A DNA stretch of 64,000 bases from Alistipes sp. An66 (lineage in GTDB: Bacteria; Bacteroidota; Bacteroidia; Bacteroidales; Rikenellaceae), in the NCBI RefSeq assembly GCF_002161445.1, contig NZ_NFHT01000006.1, forward strand, positions 1 to 64,000, in the 5' to 3' direction. Below, one piece after another: positions 27,200-36,047 of this stretch. Within the stretch, counting starts at the first letter, position 1; every line of letters starts with the position of its first letter. The position numbers were made by a program, and so were the translations under genes. The notes under the pieces were generated by a model. It was not told the DNA's origin, did no database searches, and worked only from the letters and a program-made list of their open reading frames with translations.

Positions 27200-28213
27200 A
27201 TGAAAAAGATGCTGTGGATGGTGGCGGCTGCCGCGATGACGGTGGGCTGCACAGGCAAACGGGCGGCGGTATCGGCGCCGGAAGAGGCGCGGGTCCTGAC
27301 ACGCGGTATGACGGCCGAGGAGGCCCCGGTACGGCTCGTCGAGGAGTTCACCTCGGAGATCGAGCCCTACAAGGAGAACGACATCACGCCGGCGGCCTCG
27401 GGCGTGCATATCGACCGGATTCTGGTCGAGGTGGGCGATGCGGTCCGCGAGGGGCAGCTGGTGGTATCGCTCGACCCGACGCAGTACACGCAGCAGTTGG
27501 TGCAGTTGCAGACCATCGAGAGCGACTACAACCGTCTGCTTCCGGTCTACGAGGCCGGAGGCATCTCGGCGCAGCAGATCGAGCAGGCGCGGGCGCAGCT
27601 GGACGTGCAGCGCGAGGTGGTTGCGAACCTGAAAAAGAACATCGAGGTGCGCTCGCCGATTTCGGGCGTCGTTACGGCGCGGAACTACGAGTCGGGGGAC
27701 CTTTTCGCGCAGCAGCCGATCCTGCACATCATGCAGATCGACCCGTTGAAGGTGATCGTGAACATCTCGGAGCAGTTTTTCCCGCAGGTGAAGGTCGGGA
27801 TGCCGGTGTCGCTGTACGTGGAGATCTTCCCCGAAGAGAGCTTCACGGGCCGGGTGTCGCTGATCTATCCGGCGCTGGACGCCGCGACGCGGACCTTCAA
27901 GGTGGAGGTGACGGTTCCGAACGGAGCGGGTCGTCTCCGTCCGGGGATGTACGCCCGTACGGCCTTCGACATGGGCGGCAAGACGGGTGTGATGGTTCCG
28001 GACGTGGCCGTGCAGAAACAGGTGGGCTCGGCCGAACGCTACGTGTACGTCATCGTGGGCGACACGGTTGCCGAACGTCGTTCGGTGGAGGTGGGGCGGC
28101 AGGTCGGCGACCGCGTGGACATCCTGCGGGGTGTGGCTTCCGGCGAGCAGGTGGCCGTGACGGCGCTGTCGAAGCTCTTCGACGGGGCCCGCGTGGAAAT
28201 CAAGGAGGATTAA
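27200..28213 (+). CDS. RND efflux periplasmic adaptor (MFP), lipoprotein
   Basis: A HlyD-like membrane fusion protein linking the RND pump to the TolC channel. The N-terminus MKKMLWMVAAAAMTVGC gives a lipobox with Cys17. The biotinyl/lipoyl-like half (SGVHIDRILVEVGDAVREGQLVVSLDP) and its partner (IEVRSPISGVVTARNYESGDLF) flank a short helical hairpin, followed by beta-barrel and membrane-proximal domains. The start at 27200 was preferred to one 10 codons upstream because of the lipobox. Confidence 0.92.
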   Translation: MKKMLWMVAAAAMTVGCTGKRAAVSAPEEARVLTRGMTAEEAPVRLVEEFTSEIEPYKENDITPAASGVHIDRILVEVGDAVREGQLVVSLDPTQYTQQLVQLQTIESDYNRLLPVYEAGGISAQQIEQARAQLDVQREVVANLKKNIEVRSPISGVVTARNYESGDLFAQQPILHIMQIDPLKVIVNISEQFFPQVKVGMPVSLYVEIFPEESFTGRVSLIYPALDAATRTFKVEVTVPNGAGRLRPGMYARTAFDMGGKTGVMVPDVAVQKQVGSAERYVYVIVGDTVAERRSVEVGRQVGDRVDILRGVASGEQVAVTALSKLFDGARVEIKED

Positions 28214-28226
28214 AAAAGGCTGTCAG

Positions 28227-31200
28227 ATGAAAATTTACGAAAGTGCGGTCCGCAAGCCGATCTCCACGGTGCTGTTGTTCGTCGGCGTGCTGGTCATGGG
28301 GCTCTTCTCGCTCTCGCACCTGGCCGTGGACCAGTATCCGGAGATCGAGATTCCGCAGATTTCGGTCATCACGATGTATCCGGGGGCGAACGCCGCGGAG
28401 ATCGAGACCAACATCACGCGGGTGCTGGAGGACAACCTCAATACGGTGAGCAACCTGAAAAAGCTGACCTCCAAGTCGCAGGACAACGTTTCGATGATCA
28501 CCGTGGAGTTCGAGTACGGCTCGGATCTGGACGAGGGTGCGAACGAGATCCGCGATGCGGTGTCGCGCGTGCAGTCGATGCTGCCCGACGGCATCGAGTA
28601 CCCGACGATCTTCAAGTTCTCGTCGTCGATGATGCCGATCATGATGCTGGCGGTGACGGCCGAGGAGAGCTATCCGGCGTTGAGCAAGATTCTGGACGAC
28701 AAGCTGGTCAACGTGCTGAACCGCGTGGACGGTGTGGGAGCCGTGTCGGTGATCGGCGCCCCGGAGCGTGAGGTTCAGGTGAACGTCGATCCGGTGCGTC
28801 TGGACGCCTACGGGCTGTCGGTCGAGCAGCTGGGCCAGATCATCGCCGCGGAGAACGTGAACATCCCGAGCGGGACGATCGACATCGGCAACAATACGTT
28901 CAACATCAAGGCGGACGGGGAGTTCAAGCTCTCGGACGAGCTGCGCAAGGTGGTTGTCTCGAATGCCGGAGGCCGCACGGTGATGCTTTCGGACGTGGCG
29001 GAGATCCGCGACACGCTGGAAAAGGCGACGATGGACGAGCGTGTCAACGGCCAGCGGGGCGTGCGGGTGATGTTCCAGAAGCAGTCGGGGGCCAACACGG
29101 TGAATATCGTGCGGGAGATCCAGTCGCGGCTGCCGGCGATCCAGAAGACGCTGCCGCGCGACGTGAAGATGGAGTTGATCTTCGAGGGTTCGCAGGAGAT
29201 CACCGACGCCATCGACTCGCTCTCGGAGACGATTCTCTATGCGTTTGTCTTCGTGGTGCTGGTGGTGATGATCTTCCTCGGGCGGTGGCGTGCGACGCTG
29301 ATCATCTGCATGACGATCCCGGTGTCGCTGATCTGTTCGTTCATCTACCTCTTCGCCACGGGATCGACGCTGAACATCATCTCTCTGTCGTCGCTGTCGA
29401 TCGCCATCGGCATGGTGGTCGACGATGCCATCGTGGTGCTTGAAAACATCACGACGCACATCGAACGGGGTTCGAACCCGAAGGAGGCGGCGATCTATGC
29501 CACGAACGAGGTGTGGCTGTCGGTGATCGCCACGACGCTGGTGGTCGTAGCGGTGTTCCTGCCGCTGACGATGGTCCCGGGCATGGCGGGCATCCTGTTC
29601 CGCGAGCTGGGGTGGATCGTGACGATCGTGGTGTGCGTCTCGACGGCGGCGGCCATCACGCTGACGCCGATGATGTCGGCCTACATGCTCCGCCTCGAAG
29701 GGGGCGTGCACGACTACAAGGGCGTGGGGGTGGTTTACAAACCCATCGACCGGGCGCTGACGTGGCTCGACGAGGCCTATGCGCGGTCGCTGAACTGGGT
29801 GGTGCACCACCGGCGGATCACGGTTTTTTCGATGATGTCGGTCTTCGTGGTGTCGCTGGGTCTGCTGACGCAGGTGCCGACGGAGTTCTTCCCGCCGTCG
29901 GACAACAACCGGATTGCGGCGACCGTCGAGCTGGAACAGAACATTTCGGTGGAGTACACGTCGCGGATTGCGCGTCAGATCGACAGCATCATCTATGCGA
30001 AGTATCCCGAGGTGATCCTCGTCTCGGCGTCGGCCGGTGCGAATTCGTCGGACAACGCCTTTGCGGCGATGCAGACTACGGGTTCGCACATCATCAACTA
30101 TAACATCCGCCTGACGGATGTCGAGGCGCGCGAGCGGTCGATCTACGTGATTTCGGACCTGCTGCGTCGGGATCTCGACGGGATTCCGGAGATCCGGCAG
30201 TATACGATCACGCCGGGCGGAGCGATGGGCGGCATGGTGGGCGGCGCGGCGACGGTGGACATCAAGGTTTTCGGTTACGACATGGACCTGACGAACACCG
30301 TTGCGAACGATTTGAAGGAGAAGATGCGCGAGCTGCCGGGCGTGCGGGACGTGAAGCTTTCGCGCGACGACCTGCGTCCGGAGTACAACGTGGTCTTCGA
30401 CCGCGACCGCCTGTCGTACTACGGGATGAACAGCGCCACGGCGTCGCAGGCCGTGCGGAACCGCATCGACGGCCTCGTGGCGTCGAAATACCGCGAAGAC
30501 GGCGACGAATACGACATCGTGGTCCGCTACGCGGAGCCCTTCCGCACGCGGGTGGAGGATGTCGAGAACATCACGCTGTACAATGCGCAGGGGCGCCCGG
30601 TGAAGCTCAAGGAGGTGGGTTCGGTGGTTGAGGAGTACGCCGCGCCGGAGATCGAGCGCGAGAACCGCCAGCGGGTCATCTCGGTGGAGTCGACGCTCGG
30701 GGCGGGTGTTGCGCTGGGCGACGTGGTGACGGAGGTGAACCGCCTGCTTGCCGGTTATCCGACGCCGGACGGCGTGGATCTCGAAGTGGGCGGAACGGTC
30801 GAGGACCAGGGTGACGCCTTCACGGACCTGATGACGCTCTTCGTGCTGATCGTCATTCTGGTCTACATCGTCATGGCCACGCAGTTCGAGTCGCTGAAAT
30901 TCCCGTTCATCATCATGTTCACGATTCCGTTCGCCTTCACGGGCGTGTTCCTGGCGCTGTGGATGACCTCCACGCCGCTGTCGCTCATTGCGCTGATCGG
31001 TGCGATCATGCTGGTGGGCATCGTGACGAAGAACGGCATCGTGATGGTGGACTACATGAACCTCCTGATCGAGCGCGGCTCGGGGGTCTTCGACGCGGTG
31101 ATTGCGGGCGGCAAGAGCCGTCTGCGTCCGGTGCTGATGACGTCGTTCACGACGGTGCTGGGCATGCTGCCGTTGGCCATCAGCACGGGCGCCGGGTCGG

Positions 31201-31370
31201 AGACGTGGCAGCCGATGGGTATTGCGGTGATCGGGGGTCTGACCTTCTCGACGATCCTGACGCTCTTCATCGTTCCGGTGCTCTATTCGATTCTGGTGAA
31301 CCGTTCGCAGCGCAAGGAGCAGGAGCGTCTGGCCCGCCTTGCGGCCGCGCACCAGGCGAGCGCCCATTGA
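28227..31370 (+). CDS. RND efflux transporter (AcrB/HAE1 family)
   Basis: The proton-driven inner-membrane pump of the tripartite system, 1047 residues, full length. It begins MKIYESAVRKPISTVLLFVGVLVMGL and carries the RND layout of two six-helix bundles plus large periplasmic loops. The relay segment SSLSIAIGMVVDDAIVVLENITTHIE, with paired acidic residues, lies in the TM4 region near residue 400; the second half has IMLVGIVTKNGIVMVDYMNLLIERG. Substrate cannot be read from sequence. It is preceded by its adaptor with a 13-bp gap. Confidence 0.95.
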   Translation: MKIYESAVRKPISTVLLFVGVLVMGLFSLSHLAVDQYPEIEIPQISVITMYPGANAAEIETNITRVLEDNLNTVSNLKKLTSKSQDNVSMITVEFEYGSDLDEGANEIRDAVSRVQSMLPDGIEYPTIFKFSSSMMPIMMLAVTAEESYPALSKILDDKLVNVLNRVDGVGAVSVIGAPEREVQVNVDPVRLDAYGLSVEQLGQIIAAENVNIPSGTIDIGNNTFNIKADGEFKLSDELRKVVVSNAGGRTVMLSDVAEIRDTLEKATMDERVNGQRGVRVMFQKQSGANTVNIVREIQSRLPAIQKTLPRDVKMELIFEGSQEITDAIDSLSETILYAFVFVVLVVMIFLGRWRATLIICMTIPVSLICSFIYLFATGSTLNIISLSSLSIAIGMVVDDAIVVLENITTHIERGSNPKEAAIYATNEVWLSVIATTLVVVAVFLPLTMVPGMAGILFRELGWIVTIVVCVSTAAAITLTPMMSAYMLRLEGGVHDYKGVGVVYKPIDRALTWLDEAYARSLNWVVHHRRITVFSMMSVFVVSLGLLTQVPTEFFPPSDNNRIAATVELEQNISVEYTSRIARQIDSIIYAKYPEVILVSASAGANSSDNAFAAMQTTGSHIINYNIRLTDVEARERSIYVISDLLRRDLDGIPEIRQYTITPGGAMGGMVGGAATVDIKVFGYDMDLTNTVANDLKEKMRELPGVRDVKLSRDDLRPEYNVVFDRDRLSYYGMNSATASQAVRNRIDGLVASKYREDGDEYDIVVRYAEPFRTRVEDVENITLYNAQGRPVKLKEVGSVVEEYAAPEIERENRQRVISVESTLGAGVALGDVVTEVNRLLAGYPTPDGVDLEVGGTVEDQGDAFTDLMTLFVLIVILVYIVMATQFESLKFPFIIMFTIPFAFTGVFLALWMTSTPLSLIALIGAIMLVGIVTKNGIVMVDYMNLLIERGSGVFDAVIAGGKSRLRPVLMTSFTTVLGMLPLAISTGAGSETWQPMGIAVIGGLTFSTILTLFIVPVLYSILVNRSQRKEQERLARLAAAHQASAH

Positions 31371-31433
31371 TCCGGGGGCCGGAGAGCGTTCCGGTGCGAT
31401 TGAAAGGGGAAACTGAAAAAACGAAAACACGCT

Positions 31434-31727
31434 ATGAAAGCCGTATTCTTATCCTATAATCAGGCATTGACCGACCGGGTGCATGCCATTCTCGACGAAC
31501 AGGGGATCCGGGGCTTCACGAAGTGGGCGCTGACCCAGGGCCGGGGTTCTGTGGACGGCGAGCCCCACTACGGGACGCACGCCTGGCCGTCGATGAACGC
31601 CTCGATTCTGGCGATCGTCGAGGACGGGCAGGTGGCACCGCTCATGGAGGCGTTCCGTGCGATGGATGCCGCGACGAAGATGCAGGGTTCGCGGGCCTTC
31701 GTGTGGAATATCGAATCGGGGTTCTGA
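31434..31727 (+). CDS. PG0541-like transporter-associated protein
   Basis: A 97-residue cytoplasmic protein (MKAVFLSYNQALTDRVHAILDEQGIRGFTKWALTQGRG...) of the kind found directly after RND pumps in Bacteroidota. It has a ferredoxin-like or P-II-like pattern of alternating strands and helices and ends AFVWNIESGF. Its role is unknown; a regulatory or accessory role for the pump is inferred from position. It starts 63 bp after the RND gene and completes the operon. Confidence 0.75.
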   Translation: MKAVFLSYNQALTDRVHAILDEQGIRGFTKWALTQGRGSVDGEPHYGTHAWPSMNASILAIVEDGQVAPLMEAFRAMDAATKMQGSRAFVWNIESGF

Positions 31728-31860
31728 TTCGCCGCCGGGTTGCCGGGGAATTGCCGGTCGGTTTGTTGATTCGCCGCCGGGCCGCCGGGTGCATTGCCGG
31801 TCGGTTGGTGGATTTGCCGCCGGGTGCGTTGCCGGGTGCGTTGTCGGTCGGTTGGCGGAG
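31727..31860. repeat. Three degenerate tandem repeats of about 43 bp
   Basis: Three adjoining units start GATT(C/T)GCCGCCGGG and end with TTG(C/T)CGGTCGGTT, at about 31727-31768, 31769-31811 and 31812-31858. Unit length drifts from 42 to 47 bp. The stretch lies between convergent genes and shows no coding potential that I trust. Confidence 0.65.
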
Positions 31861-31926
31861 AAACCCCTTCCTTTCTTCTGCCGGATGGCGGACCGGGGAG
31901 CCATTCTATCTCCCCCCCCCTCCTGA

Positions 31927-31972
31927 CGAAAGCCCTCGCCCGAAACATCGGGCGAGGGGCCTTCTTTTGGGC
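31927..31972. terminator. Terminator between efflux operon and GH97 gene
   Basis: Stem GCCCTCGCCCG / CGGGCGAGGGGC with a six-base loop, flanked by T-rich CTTCTTTTG on the plus strand and CTTTCG on the minus strand, between convergent genes. Confidence 0.75.
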
Positions 31973-31990
31973 AGAAAAGGCGCTTGCTGC

Positions 31991-33979
31991 CTATTCGAGT
32001 TCGATTTTCAGGGCGAACCCGCCGCCGGGGGCGAGATGCACCTCGAACGGACGTGAGGTGTCGATGACCGTCTCCCCGCGCTTGTAGTCCGAGGCCTTGC
32101 GGTCGGCATTCACGCCGTCGCGGAAGATCTCGGCCTTGCGGCTGCCGCCGAGGAACGAAAGGTCGACTTTCAGGTCGCGGGGCGTCCAGTCGGTGATTCC
32201 GCCGACGTACCACGTCGAACCCTTGCGGCGGGCCGTGACGATGTATTCGCCGATGCGTCCGTCCAGCACGCGGGTCTCGTCCCAGACGGTCGGGATCGCG
32301 GCGATGAAGCGCGTGCACTCGGGCTCCCGGAGGTAGTTCGTCGGGGAGTCGCAGAGCATGTTCAGCGGGGATTCCAGCACGACATAAAGGGCCAGCTGGT
32401 GGCAGCGCGTACCCTGGCTCATCGGCTCGGAGTTGCAGGGGCGGTAGTTGCTGTGCGTGGCGTTGAGCATGGCGCCCTGGGTGTAGTCCATGGGGCCGGC
32501 GACCTGGCGCGTGAAGGGGATCGTTACGTCGTATTTCATCTGATCCACCGAGACCGGGCTCCATTTCATCTGTTCGAGACCGTGGACGCCCTCGAAGTTG
32601 AGGAGGTTGGGCCAGGTGCGCTGCAACCCGGCGGGCTTGTGGGTTCCGTGGAGGTCGAGGATGAGGCGGTATTTGGCGGCGGTTTCGGCGGCCCGGACGT
32701 TGAAGGCGGTCATCTGCTGGTCGTCGCGGTCCATGAAGTCGACCTTGAAACCCTTGACGCCCATTGCGGCATAGTGGCGGCAGACCTCCTCCATGTCGCG
32801 CTCGAAGGCGTGGAATCCGGCCCAGAGGATGATCCCGACGTTCTTCGAAGCGGCGTAGCCGACGATCTCGCGCATGTCGATGTCGGGGTTGAGCAGCATC
32901 AGGTCCTCGCCCTTTCCGGCGGCCCATCCGTCGTCGAGGATCACGTATTCGATGCCCTGCGCGGCGGCGAAGTCGATGTAATACTTATAGGTCTGGGTGT
33001 TGATTCCGGCACGGAAGTCGACGCCCGCGAGGTTCCAGGCATTCCACCAGTCCCAGGCGACCTTTCCGGGGCGGATCCAGGAGATGTCGTCGATCTTCGA
33101 GGGTTCGGCGAGCAGCCAGCTCAAATCCGACGCGGCGATTTGGGGATCGCTGCCGACCACGGCCACGCGCCACGGGAACGAGCGCGGCGTCTCGACGCGG
33201 GCGATGTAGGGAGCGCGTTCCCGGACGATGTGCTGGATTCCGTTGTATCCGCCGGGTTGGGTCTTGATGGGGCAGGGCGCGAACTGGCCCGTGAGTGTCG
33301 TTCCTCCGTCCGTATTGCGGAGGAAGAGCCCCGGATAGGCCTGAAGGTCGCTCTCCGTGATGCAGATCTTCACACCCGCTCCGGCATCCACGACCAGCGG
33401 CAGGAAGGCCAGACGCCCGGTGTTGAGCTGCGAGAGCGGAGCTACCGTATAGATGTTTTCGAATGAATTGAAGTACTGGCTGTTCCAGTCTCCGTCCTTG
33501 CCCGAACGCACGTAGGGGAGCGTGGTCTGGTAGTCCTCCGGGAACCGGAATTCGACCTGTTCGTTCACGATGGCGAACGGTTTTTTCGCACGGCTGACGA
33601 AGCGGTAGGCGATACCGTCGTCGTAGGCGCGGAATTCGAGGTCCCAGTCTCCTTTCATGCGGAGCGTCAGGGCGTTGTAGTGTTCGCGGATCGAGTCGGC
33701 ACGGTAGAGCGGCGATGCGATGCGTCGGTCGACGCTCGTGCGAGAGGCTTTTGTTACGCGGGCCTTCGGGCCCCATACGGAACCGTTGTCCAGCGTCAGG
33801 GCGACCGGCGAGGGATTCATCAGCGTCCTCCCGTCGCGCACGATGTCGTAGGTGAGTATCTCACCGACCGAGACGGTCGTTTGCAGGGCTCCGTTCGGAG
33901 CGGTCAGCGTGTAGGTTTTCTGCGCCTGGACGGCGGCCGCGAGCAGGAGTGCCGCGGCGAGCAAAAGCGGTTTCTTCAT
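31991..33979 (-). CDS. GH97 glycoside hydrolase, retaining alpha-galactosidase-like
   Basis: An exported alpha-glycosidase of 662 residues with a signal peptide (MKKPLLLAAALLLAAAVQAQ). It has an N-terminal beta-sandwich (to about 280) and a catalytic barrel (about 300-560) with VAWDWWNAWNLAGVDF, YVILDDGWA and GFKVDFMDRDDQQM. Asp414 in KVDFMD aligns with the nucleophile of the retaining GH97 branch (BtGH97b-type) rather than the inverting SusB type. A Glu in NFEGVHGLEQMKW is the likely acid/base. Substrate within GH97 (alpha-galactoside or other) is inferred. It stands alone, divergent from the MBL gene, so it is probably separate from the GAG locus. Confidence 0.9.
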   Translation of the reverse strand: MKKPLLLAAALLLAAAVQAQKTYTLTAPNGALQTTVSVGEILTYDIVRDGRTLMNPSPVALTLDNGSVWGPKARVTKASRTSVDRRIASPLYRADSIREHYNALTLRMKGDWDLEFRAYDDGIAYRFVSRAKKPFAIVNEQVEFRFPEDYQTTLPYVRSGKDGDWNSQYFNSFENIYTVAPLSQLNTGRLAFLPLVVDAGAGVKICITESDLQAYPGLFLRNTDGGTTLTGQFAPCPIKTQPGGYNGIQHIVRERAPYIARVETPRSFPWRVAVVGSDPQIAASDLSWLLAEPSKIDDISWIRPGKVAWDWWNAWNLAGVDFRAGINTQTYKYYIDFAAAQGIEYVILDDGWAAGKGEDLMLLNPDIDMREIVGYAASKNVGIILWAGFHAFERDMEEVCRHYAAMGVKGFKVDFMDRDDQQMTAFNVRAAETAAKYRLILDLHGTHKPAGLQRTWPNLLNFEGVHGLEQMKWSPVSVDQMKYDVTIPFTRQVAGPMDYTQGAMLNATHSNYRPCNSEPMSQGTRCHQLALYVVLESPLNMLCDSPTNYLREPECTRFIAAIPTVWDETRVLDGRIGEYIVTARRKGSTWYVGGITDWTPRDLKVDLSFLGGSRKAEIFRDGVNADRKASDYKRGETVIDTSRPFEVHLAPGGGFALKIELE

Positions 33980-34135
33980 TCGGCAAGCAATTTAGAGTTG
34001 GTGAGTTTCGCGGTTGAGTTTGTAAAAATAATAAAAAATCCCGAAGATGCAAATTTCCGCTCCCTCCGGCCGTCGGGACGGGAACAGCCCCGGATTGTTT
34101 TTGAGACGGGAGAGCCGGGTTTTCCCAAAAATTCT

Positions 34136-34143
34136 TACCTTTG
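34136..34143 (+). promoter_or_regulatory. -7 box candidate for MBL-SDR unit
   Basis: TACCTTTG matches TAnnTTTG exactly, only 6 bp before the ATG at 34149. So the transcript would be leaderless or nearly so, or the box may be chance. No -33 box is seen at the proper spacing. Confidence 0.35.
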
Positions 34144-34148
34144 CGGAC

Positions 34149-34934
34149 ATGAAACTCACCTTTCTGGGAACCGGGACGTCGCAGGGCGTACCCGTGATCG
34201 GATGCCGTTGCGGGGTCTGCACGTCGGCCGACCGCCGGGACCGCCGCCTGCGGACCTCGGCGATGGTCGAGACGCGGGGCGTTCGGCTGGTGATCGACGC
34301 CGGGCCGGACTTCCGCTACCAGATGCTCCGCACGGGCGTGCGGCATCTGGACGCCATCCTGCTGACCCACGAACACAAGGACCACATCGGGGGTCTGGAC
34401 GACGTGCGGGCGTTCAATTTCGTGGACTACCCGCCGACGGTCCATCGGGTGGACATCTACGCTTCGCCGCGGACGCTGGCGTGCGTGCGCAAGGACTTCG
34501 ACTACGCCTTCGCGCAGGACAAGTACCGCGGAGTCCCGGAGATCGAGCTGCACGAGATCGACGTCTCGCGTCCCTTTACGGTCCGTGGGGTGGAGATCGT
34601 CCCGGTGTCGGGCCGCCATTCGGAGCGCTTCACGGTGACGGGCTACCGGATCGGTCGGCTGGCCTATCTGACGGACTTCAAGACGATCGGGGATGAGGAG
34701 GTGGAGAAGCTCCGCGGGGTGGAGGTGCTGGTGGTCAACGCGCTGCGCTTCAAGGAGCACTATTCGCACTTCAACGTTGCGGAGGCGTTGTCGCTGATCG
34801 CCCGGGTGGGGCCTCGGGAGGCGTGGCTGACACACATGTCGCACGACATCGGGCTGCACGCCGTGACGGAGCCGACGCTGCCTCCGGGGGTGCACATGGC
34901 CTGCGATACGCTGGAAATCGAACTGGAAGATTGA
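34149..34934 (+). CDS. MBL-fold metal-dependent hydrolase (PhnP-like)
   Basis: A cytoplasmic metallo-beta-lactamase-fold phosphodiesterase-like protein of 261 residues. MKLTFLGTGTSQGVPVIGCRCGVC at the start includes the Cys-rich GCxCxVC pattern of PhnP-like proteins. The metal motif is THEHKDHIGGLDD (about 74-86), with VSGRHSERFTVTGYRI and YLTDFKTIGDEE further on. Substrate unknown; relatives act on cyclic phosphodiesters. The start at 34149 agrees with the family; upstream codons do not. The SDR gene follows after 5 bp. Confidence 0.88.
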   Translation: MKLTFLGTGTSQGVPVIGCRCGVCTSADRRDRRLRTSAMVETRGVRLVIDAGPDFRYQMLRTGVRHLDAILLTHEHKDHIGGLDDVRAFNFVDYPPTVHRVDIYASPRTLACVRKDFDYAFAQDKYRGVPEIELHEIDVSRPFTVRGVEIVPVSGRHSERFTVTGYRIGRLAYLTDFKTIGDEEVEKLRGVEVLVVNALRFKEHYSHFNVAEALSLIARVGPREAWLTHMSHDIGLHAVTEPTLPPGVHMACDTLEIELED

Positions 34935-34939
34935 ACGAT

Positions 34940-35755
34940 ATGAAGACATTGAAAGATCGGGTGATCGTCATCACGGGCGCCTCGTCGGGGATCGGCGAGG
35001 CGATGGCGAAGGTCTATGCGGCCCAGGGGGCCCGGGTGGTTCTCGGCGCCCGGAGCGTGCAGAAATTGCAGCTGCTGGCGGGTGAGATCCGGGGCCGGGG
35101 CGGTCAGGCTGCCTACTGCGGCGTGGACGTCACGAAGCCGGAGGAGTGCCGGGCGCTGATCGAGACGGCGGTCCGGGAGTTCGGGCGGCTGGACGTGCTG
35201 ATCTGCAACGCGGGGATCTCGATGCGGGCTTTGTTCGACGATGTGGACCTCGACGTGCTGCACCGCCTCATGGACGTGAACTTCTGGGGCACGGTCTACT
35301 GCTGCAAATACGCGCTGCCGTATCTCCAACGGACGAAGGGTTCGATCGTGGGCATTTCGTCGGTGGCGGGGTTGCACGGCCTGCCGGGCCGCACGGGCTA
35401 TTCGGCGTCGAAATACGCGATGACGGGTTTTTTGGAGACGTTGCGGATCGAGAACCTCAAAAAGGGGCTTCACGTGATGATCGCCTGCCCGGGATTCACG
35501 GCCTCGAACGTGCGCTTCTCGGCGCTGACGGCCGACGGGTCGCAGCAGGGCGAGACGCCGCGCGACGAGTCGAAGATGATGACGGCCGAGGAGGTGGCCC
35601 GGATCGTGGGGCGGGGGATCGTGCGGCGCAGGCGGCTGTGCCTGATGGAGGCGGAGGGCCGAGCGACGCATTTCGTGAAGAAGTTCGCGCCGGGGTTCCT
35701 CGACCGGATGTTCTATCTGGTGATGTCCCGCGAGCCGGACTCGCCGCTGAAATAG
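34940..35755 (+). CDS. SDR family oxidoreductase
   Basis: A short-chain dehydrogenase/reductase of 271 residues with TGASSGIGEAMA near residues 12-23, NAGIS and the catalytic SSVAGLHGLPGRTGYSASKYAM (Ser, Tyr and Lys of the triad). The C-terminal extension of about 60 residues includes basic RRRRLCLMEAEGRATHFVKKFAPGFLDRMFY, which could be an amphipathic membrane-contacting helix. Substrate unknown. Co-transcribed with the MBL gene. Confidence 0.88.
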   Translation: MKTLKDRVIVITGASSGIGEAMAKVYAAQGARVVLGARSVQKLQLLAGEIRGRGGQAAYCGVDVTKPEECRALIETAVREFGRLDVLICNAGISMRALFDDVDLDVLHRLMDVNFWGTVYCCKYALPYLQRTKGSIVGISSVAGLHGLPGRTGYSASKYAMTGFLETLRIENLKKGLHVMIACPGFTASNVRFSALTADGSQQGETPRDESKMMTAEEVARIVGRGIVRRRRLCLMEAEGRATHFVKKFAPGFLDRMFYLVMSREPDSPLK

Positions 35756-35773
35756 AGGGCCGCAAAGGCCGCA

Positions 35774-35815
35774 GAAAGGGGGTGCCGCCTGTGGGTCACC
35801 CCCCCCTTTTTTGTC
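35774..35815 (+). terminator. Terminator of MBL-SDR unit
   Basis: Stem AGGGGGTG / CACCCCCC followed by six T on the plus strand. It isolates the following GAG locus from upstream transcription. Confidence 0.75.
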
Positions 35816-35892
35816 TCGGGAAGTCTCCCGCGAACCCGTCCGAAAGGGTTGCAGGGCGTTTTTCGAAATCCCCTTTGGGAAGCCTTTCCGGA

Positions 35893-35945
35893 CGGTTTTT
35901 GGACAAAATCCGCATTCCGTTGCACAAAATTGAAGGTTATTTGAG
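35893..35945 (+). promoter_or_regulatory. PUL upstream element A (shared motif)
   Basis: This block reads GGACAAA at 35901-35907 and ACAAAAT at 35924-35930, 23 bp start to start. A block with the same two half-sites at the same 23-bp spacing occurs at 57433-57485 before the sulfatase unit. Flanking bases are also similar (TTTTTGGACAAA versus TTTTGGGACAAA; CAAAATTGAA versus CAAAATCGAA). It is probably a regulator-binding site common to the two transcription units. The regulator is unknown and not in this window. Confidence 0.55.
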
Positions 35946-35998
35946 CGGTTTTGAAAATCAATTCTTCAATTCTCGGGGTCTCTCCGCGGGGTTATGGG

Positions 35999-36006
35999 TA
36001 CTTTTG
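35999..36006 (+). promoter_or_regulatory. -7 box candidate for first PUL unit
   Basis: TACTTTTG matches TAnnTTTG exactly, 42 bp before the GH88 start. There is no TTTG -33 box at 19-23 bp, in line with dependence on an activator at the upstream element. Confidence 0.5.
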
Positions 36007-36047
36007 TATTCGTCAAAACAACCTGAACACAAAAACCTGAACCATTC

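Noticed and set aside
28200..31430. 1076-codon open frame opposite the RND pump
   Set aside because: Arg/His/Asp-rich shadow frame; the plus strand is a full-length RND transporter.
31727..31860. CRISPR array
   Set aside because: Only three degenerate adjoining units without unique spacers and no cas genes in the window.
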